A DNA stretch of 12,355 bases from the NCBI GenBank assembly GCA_030425615.1, contig JAUIAI010000018.1:1-12355 (forward strand). The letters run 5' to 3'. Each line of letters starts with the position of its first letter. Position 1 is the stretch's first letter. This stretch comes from Gammaproteobacteria bacterium (GTDB taxonomy: Bacteria; Pseudomonadota; Gammaproteobacteria; Burkholderiales; Burkholderiaceae_E). The notes below the pieces were generated by a model. The model was not told where the DNA came from. It made no database searches and saw only the letters and a program-made list of their open reading frames with translations. Positions 7,157-12,355 of the stretch are shown here, one piece after another. A program made the translations under genes and the position numbers.

Positions 7157-7839
7157 CCGCCCTGTAACCCCATCGACCAGAACGCGGCCTCGAGTTCACA
7201 CGCCGTCGTGAAAGTCCGGCGCAGCGAGGACCAGCGCGGACTGGCGCTCAGCTCGACCCCCACCCGCCGTGACGCCACCGAATCCAGCAGCCGGCCGACC
7301 CGCTCGCAGGCCTGCTGGTACTCGTCGCCACCGTAGGTCTCGATCCACTCCTGATACGGATTGGCGGCCGCGGGGGCAGCAGCGAGCCGCCGGCCGATCT
7401 CGCCGTATCCGAAAACGCAGGGCGCCAGAGCGACCAGCAGGTCGAGCAGATCACCCGACACGCCCGCATCGATCACGAAACGGGTGTACGCCAGGTTTGC
7501 CGGTGCCTCCGGCGTGGTGTGGAGCGCGGCCTCGTCTATGCCCCAGCCCGCGCAGGTTCGCACGTGCAAAGCCATTTCTTCGTCGAGCAGCGCGTGCACC
7601 GTGGAGGCCGCGAGCCGCATCTCGTCCGGCGAATCCGCCTTGACGACGGCCATCGCCCAGGCGCGTGCGAAATGAACGAGAAAGACGTAGTCCTGGGTCA
7701 GATAGCGTCTGAAGGCCTGCGCAGGGAGCGTGCCGTCGCCAAGCCCGCGAACGAAGGGGTGGTCGACGTACGCGGTCCAGGCGTCGCCGGCCGCCTCGCG
7801 CAGCGCCGGGAACACGCGCCCCCAACCGAGTTCAATCAT
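7153..7839 (-). CDS. tenA: TenA-family aminopyrimidine aminohydrolase (thiaminase II)
   Basis: 228 residues. TenA hydrolyses 4-amino-5-aminomethyl-2-methylpyrimidine, a breakdown product of thiamine, to hydroxymethylpyrimidine, so that degraded vitamin is salvaged; it can also cleave thiamine. The all-helical fold marks are present: HPFV (27-30), YLTQDYVFL with the substrate-contacting Asp at 50, DEEMALH (86-92), the nucleophile Cys141 in ALAPCVFGYGEIG (138-150), and Glu217 in ELEAAFWSM near the end. Presence of the Cys places it in the TenA_C class, not the Cys-lacking TenA_E class. Its ATG overlaps the thiY stop by 8 bases. Placing the salvage enzyme between binding protein and ATPase of the importer argues that the imported compound is its substrate precursor, as shown for the Bacillus halodurans ThiXYZ/YlmB/TenA route. 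Confidence 0.92.
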   Translation of the reverse strand: MIELGWGRVFPALREAAGDAWTAYVDHPFVRGLGDGTLPAQAFRRYLTQDYVFLVHFARAWAMAVVKADSPDEMRLAASTVHALLDEEMALHVRTCAGWGIDEAALHTTPEAPANLAYTRFVIDAGVSGDLLDLLVALAPCVFGYGEIGRRLAAAPAAANPYQEWIETYGGDEYQQACERVGRLLDSVASRRVGVELSASPRWSSLRRTFTTACELEAAFWSMGLQGG

Positions 7840-8830
7840 GCCCGGCCTCCAGGTCGACCGCCAGTCGCGAAACGGGTTGCTCGCCGGAGGTCAGCCCGGC
7901 CGCTCCGAGGAAGCGTTCGAAACGACGATAGCGACCGGTGTCGAGGGCGGACGGACGCAGGGCAAAGCGGGCCACCGTGTCCCGCCACGCGCGGCGGTTC
8001 AGTTCGTCGTCAAGCTCACGGGCGGTGCCCTTGAACTCCGTCCAGGTGCCATCGGGGTCGTTGACGATGTCCTGTACGGCGCGTTCCGTCGCGCGCAGGA
8101 AGCGGCGCAGAAGGTCCGGATTCATGCGGTCCCGGTGCGCGACGTAGATCAGCTCGTCATAGGCCGGCAGGCCGTTCGCCTCCGGATAGAAGCACCGGCC
8201 GGGTCGTCCCTCTATCTCCATCTGGTTCAGTTCGAAGTTCCTGAAGGCGCCGATCACCGCGTCGACCTGTCCGCTGAGCAGGGACGGCGAAAGGGACCAG
8301 TTCACGTTGATCAGCTCGATATCCGCAGTCGAGAGCCCGGCAGTGCCGAGCATCGCGCCGAGCACGGCCTCCTCGACGCCCGCGACCGAAAAGCCCACCT
8401 TGCGGCCCTTGAGGTCGGCGAGTTCACGAATGGGCCCGTCGGCGACGACCAGCAGGCAGTTCAATGGCGTTGCGACCAGGGTCCCGACTCTGACGAGCGG
8501 CAACTCCTGCTGAACCTGCAGATGAAGCTGCGGTTGATAGGAAACCGCCAGGTCCGCCTGTCCGGCGGCCACGAGTTTGGGCGGATCGGAGGGGTCGGCG
8601 GGAGCCACCGCTTCGACCTGCAGGTTCTCGTCGGCGAAATAGCCCCGCTCGCGGGCAATGACGATAGGCCCGTGATCGGGGTTGACGAACCAGTCCAGCA
8701 GGACCGTCAGCCGGTCGGCCGCGTGAACGGGTGACGCCGCCACCAGCAACCCGATGAGGACGAGCAGCACGAAGCCCGGCAGCGAACGACGAATGGATAC
8801 AAACCCAGGAATGCCCAAGATACTCTCCAT
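7832..8830 (-). CDS. thiY: Periplasmic thiamine-pyrimidine-precursor binding protein (ThiY/NMT1-like)
   Basis: 332 residues with a signal peptide: basic IRRSLPG then hydrophobic FVLLVLIGLLVAAS and a likely cut after VHA (about residue 37/38). No lipobox Cys, so a soluble periplasmic protein. The mature part starts LTVLLDWFVNPDHGPIVIA (41-59), the diagnostic motif of the NMT1/THI5-like family that binds formylaminopyrimidine, followed by ERGYFADENL (61-70), LVAAGQADLAVSYQPQ (86-101), KGRKVGF (141-147) and GAFRNFE (194-200). The start is ATG 8830 without a clear upstream ribosome site; an internal GGAGAG at codons 2-3 could serve a later TTG start at 8818, so the exact start is uncertain. It is the first gene after the TPP riboswitch, which is direct evidence for a thiamine-related ligand. 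Confidence 0.9.
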   Translation of the reverse strand: MESILGIPGFVSIRRSLPGFVLLVLIGLLVAASPVHAADRLTVLLDWFVNPDHGPIVIARERGYFADENLQVEAVAPADPSDPPKLVAAGQADLAVSYQPQLHLQVQQELPLVRVGTLVATPLNCLLVVADGPIRELADLKGRKVGFSVAGVEEAVLGAMLGTAGLSTADIELINVNWSLSPSLLSGQVDAVIGAFRNFELNQMEIEGRPGRCFYPEANGLPAYDELIYVAHRDRMNPDLLRRFLRATERAVQDIVNDPDGTWTEFKGTARELDDELNRRAWRDTVARFALRPSALDTGRYRRFERFLGAAGLTSGEQPVSRLAVDLEAGHD

Positions 8831-8919
8831 ATCGACCGGGCGACGGATGCCACCCGATGCGGCCTCAGGCAGAGGCGGAACGGACGACGACGGGTCGGAG
8901 AGCGAACACGGGCCAAGGT
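8831..8919 (-). promoter_or_regulatory. Expression platform between TPP aptamer and thiY
   Basis: The leader segment between aptamer and start codon. It holds a hairpin GCCTC-AGGCA-GAGGC (8862-8876), flanked by a second pairing of ACCCG (8895-8891) with CGGGT (8856-8852). CTCTCC (8902-8897 on minus) can also pair with GGAGAG (8828-8823), which directly follows the A and T of the thiY start codon, so the initiation region could be masked. No run of U follows any stem. Alternative pairings are by eye only and energies were not computed. Confidence 0.4.
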
Positions 8920-9081
8920 GTTTCGGTTCCCTTCGCCGGCATTATCCGGATCAGGTCGGTGGGTTGGCGCCGGTGGCGGGTTTTCCCGCCTGCGCCTCTC
9001 AGCCGACGAAAGCTCCCGGCCGATGACGGCGCTCCCCGCGCCGGTCACCGCCGGGGCCCCCGGCGGGCACCCCAACGAAAC
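8920..9081 (-). ncRNA. TPP riboswitch (THI element) controlling thiY-tenA-thiZ-thiX
   Basis: Leader RNA element read on the minus strand. Hallmarks: P1 strand GTTTCGTT (9081-9074) pairing with AACCGAAAC (8928-8920), GGGGTGC start of P2 (9073-9067), the pyrimidine-sensing CTGAGA (9002-8997) that contacts the HMP ring of TPP, ACCC closing P2 (8964-8961), and the pyrophosphate-sensing half CCTGATCCGGATAATGCC continuing to GGCGAAGGGA (about 8956-8929). It is long (162 bases) because of extra arms: two hairpins between P2 and CTGAGA at 9048-9066 and 9024-9047, and one between CTGAGA and ACCC at 8966-8996. About 90 bases separate it from the thiY start. No stem followed by a U-run is seen there, so repression by TPP probably works on translation or through Rho. 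Confidence 0.95.
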
Positions 9082-9088
9082 GCCGACA

Positions 9089-9097
9089 AGGTTAGCA
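9089..9097 (-). promoter_or_regulatory. Possible extended -10 for the thiamine operon
   Basis: The minus strand reads TGCTAACCT, a weak extended -10 (TG-N-TAACCT). Its predicted start, near 9082, coincides with the first base of riboswitch stem P1, as expected if the aptamer begins at the 5' end of the transcript. The surrounding GTTAGCATTAAC is itself symmetric (GTTA/TAAC), so it could serve either direction. The hexamer matches consensus poorly. Confidence 0.28.
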
Positions 9098-9160
9098 TTA
9101 ACGGCATTCCCGCACGGCCCGTGATGCCTCGCCGGCCGGCGCAGACCGAGGAGACCCCGA

Positions 9161-9964
9161 ATGACTAAGCTGCCCGACTACGAGGTCTACGCACTTCGCT
9201 ACGCCCATCTGCCGCGTACCCGCGGCCAGAACTTCATCGAGTACGACCCGCACGACGGTCCGATGCCGATGGACTATTTCGTCTGGGTGATTCGCGGGGA
9301 CGACCGACTGTGGTTGGTGGACACGGGGTTCGGTGAAGCCGCCGCCCGGGCCCGCGGACGCGAGCTCCTGCGCTGCCCGATCGAATCGCTGTCCGTCCTC
9401 GGCATTCGCGCCGAAGAGGTCGAGAACGTCGTCCTCACCCACCTGCACTACGACCACGCAGGCAACCTGCCGAAGCTGCCGAACGCGCACTTTCATCTTC
9501 AGGAACGCGAGATCCATTACGCGACGGGCCGCTTCATGCGCCAGCCTTTCCTGCGCCATGCCTACGACCCCGACGACGTCTGCGAAGTGGTGCGCCGTGT
9601 CTATGCCGATCGTGTGCACTTCCACCTCGGCGACGCCGATCTCGCCCCCGGCCTGTCCGTGATCCGGGTCGGAGGACATACGGACGGCCTGCAGGCCGTG
9701 AGGGTCCACACCGCGCGCGGGTGGGTGGTCCTGACCTCGGACGCGAGCCACTACTACGCGAACATGAACGAGCGCTCGCCCTTCCCCATCGTCTTCAATC
9801 TTGGCGACATGCTCGAGGGCTATGCCAGGCTGCGGTCGCTCGCCGACAGCGACGATCACCTGGTGCCGGGGCACGATCCGCTGGTGCGAGAGCTGTACCC
9901 GTTCCACGGAGACCCGCACGACGACTGCGTCGCCCTGCACCTGCCACCGCGCACCGGCGGCTGA
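9161..9964 (+). CDS. Metallo-beta-lactamase-fold hydrolase, N-acyl homoserine lactonase-like
   Basis: 267 residues, the only plus-strand gene. ATG 9161 has a good ribosome site AGGAG 8 bases upstream. Dinuclear zinc ligands are complete: HLHYDH (His94, His96, Asp98, His99), His173 in GGHTDGLQ, Asp194 in TSDASHYY, and His238 in VPGHDP. The fold, length and motifs (DTGF at 54-57, LTHLHYDHAGN at 92-102, the VPGHDP end) resemble AttM/AiiB/AiiA-type lactonases, which open the lactone ring of AHL quorum signals. The same subfamily includes many enzymes acting on other lactones or esters, so the substrate is not proven. No signal peptide, so cytosolic. It is transcribed away from the thiamine operon and no other quorum-sensing gene is in the window. 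Confidence 0.85.
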   Translation: MTKLPDYEVYALRYAHLPRTRGQNFIEYDPHDGPMPMDYFVWVIRGDDRLWLVDTGFGEAAARARGRELLRCPIESLSVLGIRAEEVENVVLTHLHYDHAGNLPKLPNAHFHLQEREIHYATGRFMRQPFLRHAYDPDDVCEVVRRVYADRVHFHLGDADLAPGLSVIRVGGHTDGLQAVRVHTARGWVVLTSDASHYYANMNERSPFPIVFNLGDMLEGYARLRSLADSDDHLVPGHDPLVRELYPFHGDPHDDCVALHLPPRTGG

Positions 9965-9965
9965 T

Positions 9966-9984
9966 CCCCGGTCCACTGCCGGGG
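9966..9984. terminator. Hairpin between convergent genes
   Basis: The stem CCCCGG/CCGGGG with a 7-base loop lies within the 29-base gap between the lactonase-like gene (plus) and the alpha/beta hydrolase gene (minus). Position suits a bidirectional end signal, but no T-run follows on either side. Confidence 0.3.
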
Positions 9985-9993
9985 CCGGCCGGT

Positions 9994-10773
9994 TCAACGG
10001 GACAGTTCGTCCTGTACGAGCTCGACGAAGCGCTTAGGCTGGTCTGCATGCACCCAGTGTCCCGCGTCGGCAATGCGCTCGATCCTGGCTCGCGGGAACA
10101 GGGCGCTGAGCTGCGCCTCGTGCCTGGCAAGCACATAGTCGGACTGCCCACCCGCGATGAACAGGGCTGCTTCCTCGTAACGGTTTCCCGGCGCCGGTTC
10201 AGGAAATCCGAGGATCGCGGGCATGCCCCGCGCGATCGCCTCGAGGTTGATACGCCACCTGAGACGACCGTCTTTCGAGACCAGGTTCTGCAACAGGAAG
10301 GCACGTACGCGCTCGTCTGGCACGTCGGGAGCGAGCCATTCGCCAACCTCCTGGCGCCGGGTCGCACGGCCCGGGTCGATGGAACGCATCGCCGAGAGCA
10401 CCGGCGACAGGGTCGGCGGATTCACGGTCGGCGCAATGTCCACGACGATGAGCCCGCGGAGCTGGACGAACCCGCCCAGCGCGCAGGTCATCGCAACCTT
10501 GCCACCCATGCTGTGGCCCAGCAACACGGGTGCGGCGGCGCAATGGCGCTCGCAGTAGGCGGCGACGTCGGCCGCCATGGAGGGATAATCCATCGGCTCG
10601 GCCCAGGCCGAGCCGCCGTGATTGCGCAGATCCAGCGCATGGACGCGCCAGCGAGCGGCCAGCACGCGCTGTACCCCAAGCCAGTTGCGGGCCGATCCGA
10701 ACAGGCCATGCAGGAGGACGACCTCCCCGCCCTCGCCCTCGACATGGGCGTTGAGCTGAACGGGGCCCGTCAC
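9994..10773 (-). CDS. Alpha/beta hydrolase, YbfF-type esterase
   Basis: 259 residues. Alpha/beta-hydrolase fold with oxyanion-loop motif LLHGLFGSARNW (20-31), LDLRNHGGS (47-55), nucleophile elbow GHSMGG with Ser88 (86-91), VVDIAP (110-115, Asp112) and the catalytic His239 in AGHWVHAD. The pattern HGLFGS-LDLRNHG-GHSMGGK-VDIAP is that of E. coli YbfF and eukaryotic ABHD11, esterases acting on short to medium acyl or acyl-CoA esters. In YbfF the Asp of VDIAP is reported, to my recollection, as the catalytic acid; Asp212 in GGQSDYV is the alternative. The start is GTG 10773, sharing GTGA with the stop of the CoA-transferase gene, so the two are cotranscribed and probably coupled; premature termination upstream may therefore lower its translation. 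Natural substrate unknown. Confidence 0.88.
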   Translation of the reverse strand: MTGPVQLNAHVEGEGGEVVLLHGLFGSARNWLGVQRVLAARWRVHALDLRNHGGSAWAEPMDYPSMAADVAAYCERHCAAAPVLLGHSMGGKVAMTCALGGFVQLRGLIVVDIAPTVNPPTLSPVLSAMRSIDPGRATRRQEVGEWLAPDVPDERVRAFLLQNLVSKDGRLRWRINLEAIARGMPAILGFPEPAPGNRYEEAALFIAGGQSDYVLARHEAQLSALFPRARIERIADAGHWVHADQPKRFVELVQDELSR

Positions 10774-11943
10774 GGACGATGCCCCTGAGCGGCGCCCGAC
10801 GCGAACAACGCGTCGATATCGGCGCGCACGAGCCCCGCTTCCGACAGTATTTCGGCCGTGTGTTCGCCCAGGTCGGGCGCCGGGTAGCGAAGACCCGTCG
10901 GCGTGCCGGAGAAGCGAGCGGGCGCACGCGTCTGGCGCAGTCGCCCGGCGCTCGGATGATCGCTTTCGAGCAGTACCTCGTTGGCGAGGATCTGGGGGTG
11001 ACGGATCATCTGTCGCCGCGTCAGAACGGGCGCACAGGGGATGTCCGCCGCCTGCAGGCTCGCCAGGAGTTCGCCTGCACTGCGCTCCCGGACCAGCGCC
11101 TGGGTGAGTCGGGTACGTTCGTCCTTGTTGATCTCACGCGCGGCCGGAGACGAGGTCCCCGCGTCCGACCACCCCGCAGAAAGCGCGCCAGTGCTTGTCC
11201 TGCATCAGCGCGATGGTGATGTACTCGTCACGCGTCTCGTAGATGAGATCGATGTAGGACTGGGCGGTTTCGCGCTCGAGTTCGTCGCCCACGAACGTGT
11301 GCCCGCCCATGTCCGATCCCCAGAGGAAGGCGACGATCGTGTCCAGCATCGACAGCCGGACGTGCTGGCCGACACCCCGCCGGGCGCGCGCGTAGAGTGC
11401 GGCAGAGATCGCCTGCGAGGCCTGGATCGCGGTGAGCTTGTCCGGAAGGATCGTGCGCACCAGACGGGGACGCTGGTCATCGGAGCCGGCCTGTACCGTC
11501 GCCAGCCCGGACAGCGCCTGAATCAGCGGGTCGAACACGGGACGATCGGCATAGGGACCGTCGAATCCGAAACCGGTGATCGAAACGTAGACGATGTCGC
11601 TGCGACGCGCGCGCACTGCCGCCTCTCCGACGCCGATCCGGTCCGCGACGCCGGGCCGGAAGTTCTGGATGAAGACATCGGCAGTGGCCGCCAGGCGCAT
11701 CAGCGCGTCCAGGGCCGCCGGTTGCTTCAGATCGAGGACCGCGGAACGCTTGTTGCGATTGTTGTTGACGAACGAGGCCGAAAACCCGCCGCGCCGGGTG
11801 GCGACGTGGCGAGAGTAGTCTCCGCCCGGGGCTTCGATCTTGAGGACGTCCGCTCCCTGATCGGCGAGGGCCATGGTGCAGTACGGGCCCGAGACCATCG
11901 TCGTGAGATCGACGATCCGGACATCGGACAAGGGTCCGTTCAT
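10770..11943 (-). pseudogene. Class III (CaiB/BaiF-family) CoA-transferase gene, frameshifted
   Basis: Two minus-strand frames give one family III CoA-transferase, a cytosolic enzyme moving CoA between carboxylic acids. The N-terminal 269 codons start at ATG 11943 with GGAG 7 bases upstream and contain DLTTMVSGPYCTMALADQGA (12-31), KIEAPGGDYSR (35-45), NNNRNKRS (60-67), the catalytic Asp168 in ILPDKLTAIQA, and KHWRAFCGVVGRGDLV; the frame stops at 11134. The C-terminal part continues from about 11138 in the next frame as REINKDERTRLT, then DIPCAPVLT, QILANEVLLE and LGEHTAEIL to the stop at 10770 (about 122 codons). Joined length, about 388, is close to the usual 390-405, yet the DPRF-type block that normally follows DLV is absent, so a deletion of roughly ten codons plus a shift is likely. 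It could also be a sequence error. If intact it would be cotranscribed with the alpha/beta hydrolase. Confidence 0.8.
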
Positions 11944-11986
11944 GATTCTCCCGCCGGGCTACCGGTGTCATGGGTCTGCCGAACAG

Positions 11987-12058
11987 CGAACGCCCGTCGC
12001 TCGCCCTCGCAACGCTGCTGGTCAGGCAGCGCCGCCCGGGCGTTCCGACGGGCGTTCG
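11987..12058. repeat. 13-bp perfect inverted repeat upstream of the CoA-transferase gene
   Basis: CGAACGCCCGTCG (11987-11999) and its exact reverse complement CGACGGGCGTTCG (12046-12058) are separated by 46 bases that contain a smaller GCTGC/GCAGC hairpin. The right arm is also part of a direct repeat, CGGGCGTTC at 12036-12044 and 12049-12057. The 239-base gap 11944-12182 that holds it contains no gene I can support. It may be an operator for the CoA-transferase gene or an RNA structure ending the HU transcript. Confidence 0.55.
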
Positions 12059-12104
12059 GACCGGTCCGGAGACCGGTCATGCTGCGCGACCCGGTCCGAC
12101 CGGG
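12059..12104. repeat. GC-rich hairpin cluster downstream of the HU gene
   Basis: GACCGGTC, itself palindromic, occurs twice (12059-12066 and 12071-12078) with a 4-base spacer and can fold as an 8-bp hairpin. A further stem, CCCGGT/ACCGGG with a 3-base loop, lies at 12090-12104. They sit about 80-125 bases after the HU stop on the minus strand. No U-run follows, so a role in 3'-end protection or Rho-linked termination is possible but unproven. Confidence 0.4.
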
Positions 12105-12182
12105 CCGCGGTGAAGCCCGCATCCGGGCGCCGCGGGACCCAGGGCGCGAACGACGCCGGGCCCCTTGCGGCACGCGGACGCC

Positions 12183-12355
12183 TTACTGGGCCGCGTCCTT
12201 GAGACGCTTCATGGCGCGCACCTTGATGCGCGTGGAGGCGGGCTTGGCCGGGAACCAGCGCTCCTCACCGGTGAACGGGTCCTTGCCGAAGCGCTTCTTC
12301 TTCGCGGGGACCTTCTGGCTGGAGATCTTCAGGAGTCCGGGCAACGTGAACTCAC
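12183..12355 (-). CDS. HU-family DNA-binding protein, C-terminal part
   Basis: Partial gene: 56 codons plus TAA, entering from the right window edge (first full codon at 12353). The visible part reads EFTLPGLLKISSQKVPAKKKR then FGKDPFTGEERWFPAKPAS and TRIKVRAMKRLKDAAQ. This is the beta-arm and C-terminus of a histone-like HU-related protein: the LPGLLKI strand, the Lys/Arg-rich arm that enters the DNA minor groove, and the PFTGEE turn. This basic, lysine-rich version (C-terminal RIKVRAMKRLKDAAQ) is commonly annotated as HU family DNA-binding protein in gamma- and betaproteobacteria. It would bind and bend chromosomal DNA. The N-terminus, start and promoter are outside the window, and 239 bases separate it from the next gene downstream. 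Confidence 0.82.
   Translation of the reverse strand, partial: EFTLPGLLKISSQKVPAKKKRFGKDPFTGEERWFPAKPASTRIKVRAMKRLKDAAQ

Noticed and set aside
9098..9997. Minus-strand open frame of about 299 codons
   Set aside because: Antisense to the lactonase-like gene, which has all metal ligands and a strong ribosome site; the antisense product shows no domain.
9721..10788. Plus-strand open frame of about 355 codons
   Set aside because: Overlaps the end of the lactonase-like gene in another frame and is antisense to the alpha/beta hydrolase, which has an intact catalytic set.
11130..11140. Programmed +1 frameshift at the TGA in the CoA-transferase gene
   Set aside because: There is no slippery codon like the CTT of prfB before the TGA and no upstream Shine-Dalgarno-like stimulator, and a block of family sequence also seems missing, which programmed shifting would not explain.
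1..12355. CRISPR array, insertion sequence, prophage, toxin-antitoxin or defence genes
   Set aside because: No regularly spaced direct repeats, transposase or integrase motifs, terminal repeats or recognisable defence domains were seen in either strand.

Overview
The window is high-GC (roughly two thirds G+C by eye) proteobacterial chromosome. Protein style (a PlsB-like acyltransferase, an Fpr with the C-terminus AFVD, an HU-like DNA-binding protein, a TPP-riboswitch-controlled thiamine-precursor operon) suggests a gammaproteobacterium, but no rRNA or other firm taxonomic marker is present. Nearly all genes lie on the minus strand; the only plus-strand gene is the lactonase-like gene at 9161-9964. 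I see no mobile element, CRISPR array, tRNA or rRNA.

Layout from left to right. (1) 1-2824, minus: a compact lipid-activation cluster of a 66-residue two-helix membrane protein, an acyl-CoA-ligase-type adenylating enzyme, and a glycerol-3-phosphate acyltransferase (PlsB-like) cut by the window edge. (2) 2971-3792, minus: ferredoxin/flavodoxin-NADP+ reductase (fpr), with a possible Crp/Fnr-family palindrome upstream. (3) 3943-5498, minus: a RibD-C/dihydrofolate-reductase-like protein overlapping an acetamidase/formamidase gene that is frameshifted and probably internally deleted. (4) 5628-9081, minus: a TPP riboswitch followed by four overlapping genes thiY-tenA-thiZ-thiX, a periplasmic binding protein, a TenA aminopyrimidine hydrolase, and the ATPase and permease of an ABC importer. 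(5) 9161-9964, plus: an AHL-lactonase-like metallo-beta-lactamase-fold hydrolase, divergent from the thiamine operon. (6) 9994-11943, minus: an alpha/beta hydrolase of the YbfF type, overlapped by the end of a class III CoA-transferase gene that is also frameshifted. (7) 12183-12355, minus: the C-terminal part of an HU-family DNA-binding protein.

The best understood unit is the thiamine salvage operon. The leader senses thiamine pyrophosphate, ThiY/ThiX/ThiZ import a pyrimidine precursor such as formylaminopyrimidine, and TenA hydrolyses the amino-pyrimidine to hydroxymethylpyrimidine for thiamine synthesis. Every gene junction in it overlaps, so expression is probably translationally coupled. 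The riboswitch is larger than the textbook form, with extra GC-rich hairpins, and no U-tract terminator is seen, which points to control of translation or to Rho.

Nothing here is convincingly a new biological system. The points that most merit checking are the two broken catabolic genes (same reading-frame shift, both apparently missing a short internal segment), the expanded riboswitch, the palindrome in front of fpr, and an inverted repeat between the HU gene and the CoA-transferase gene.
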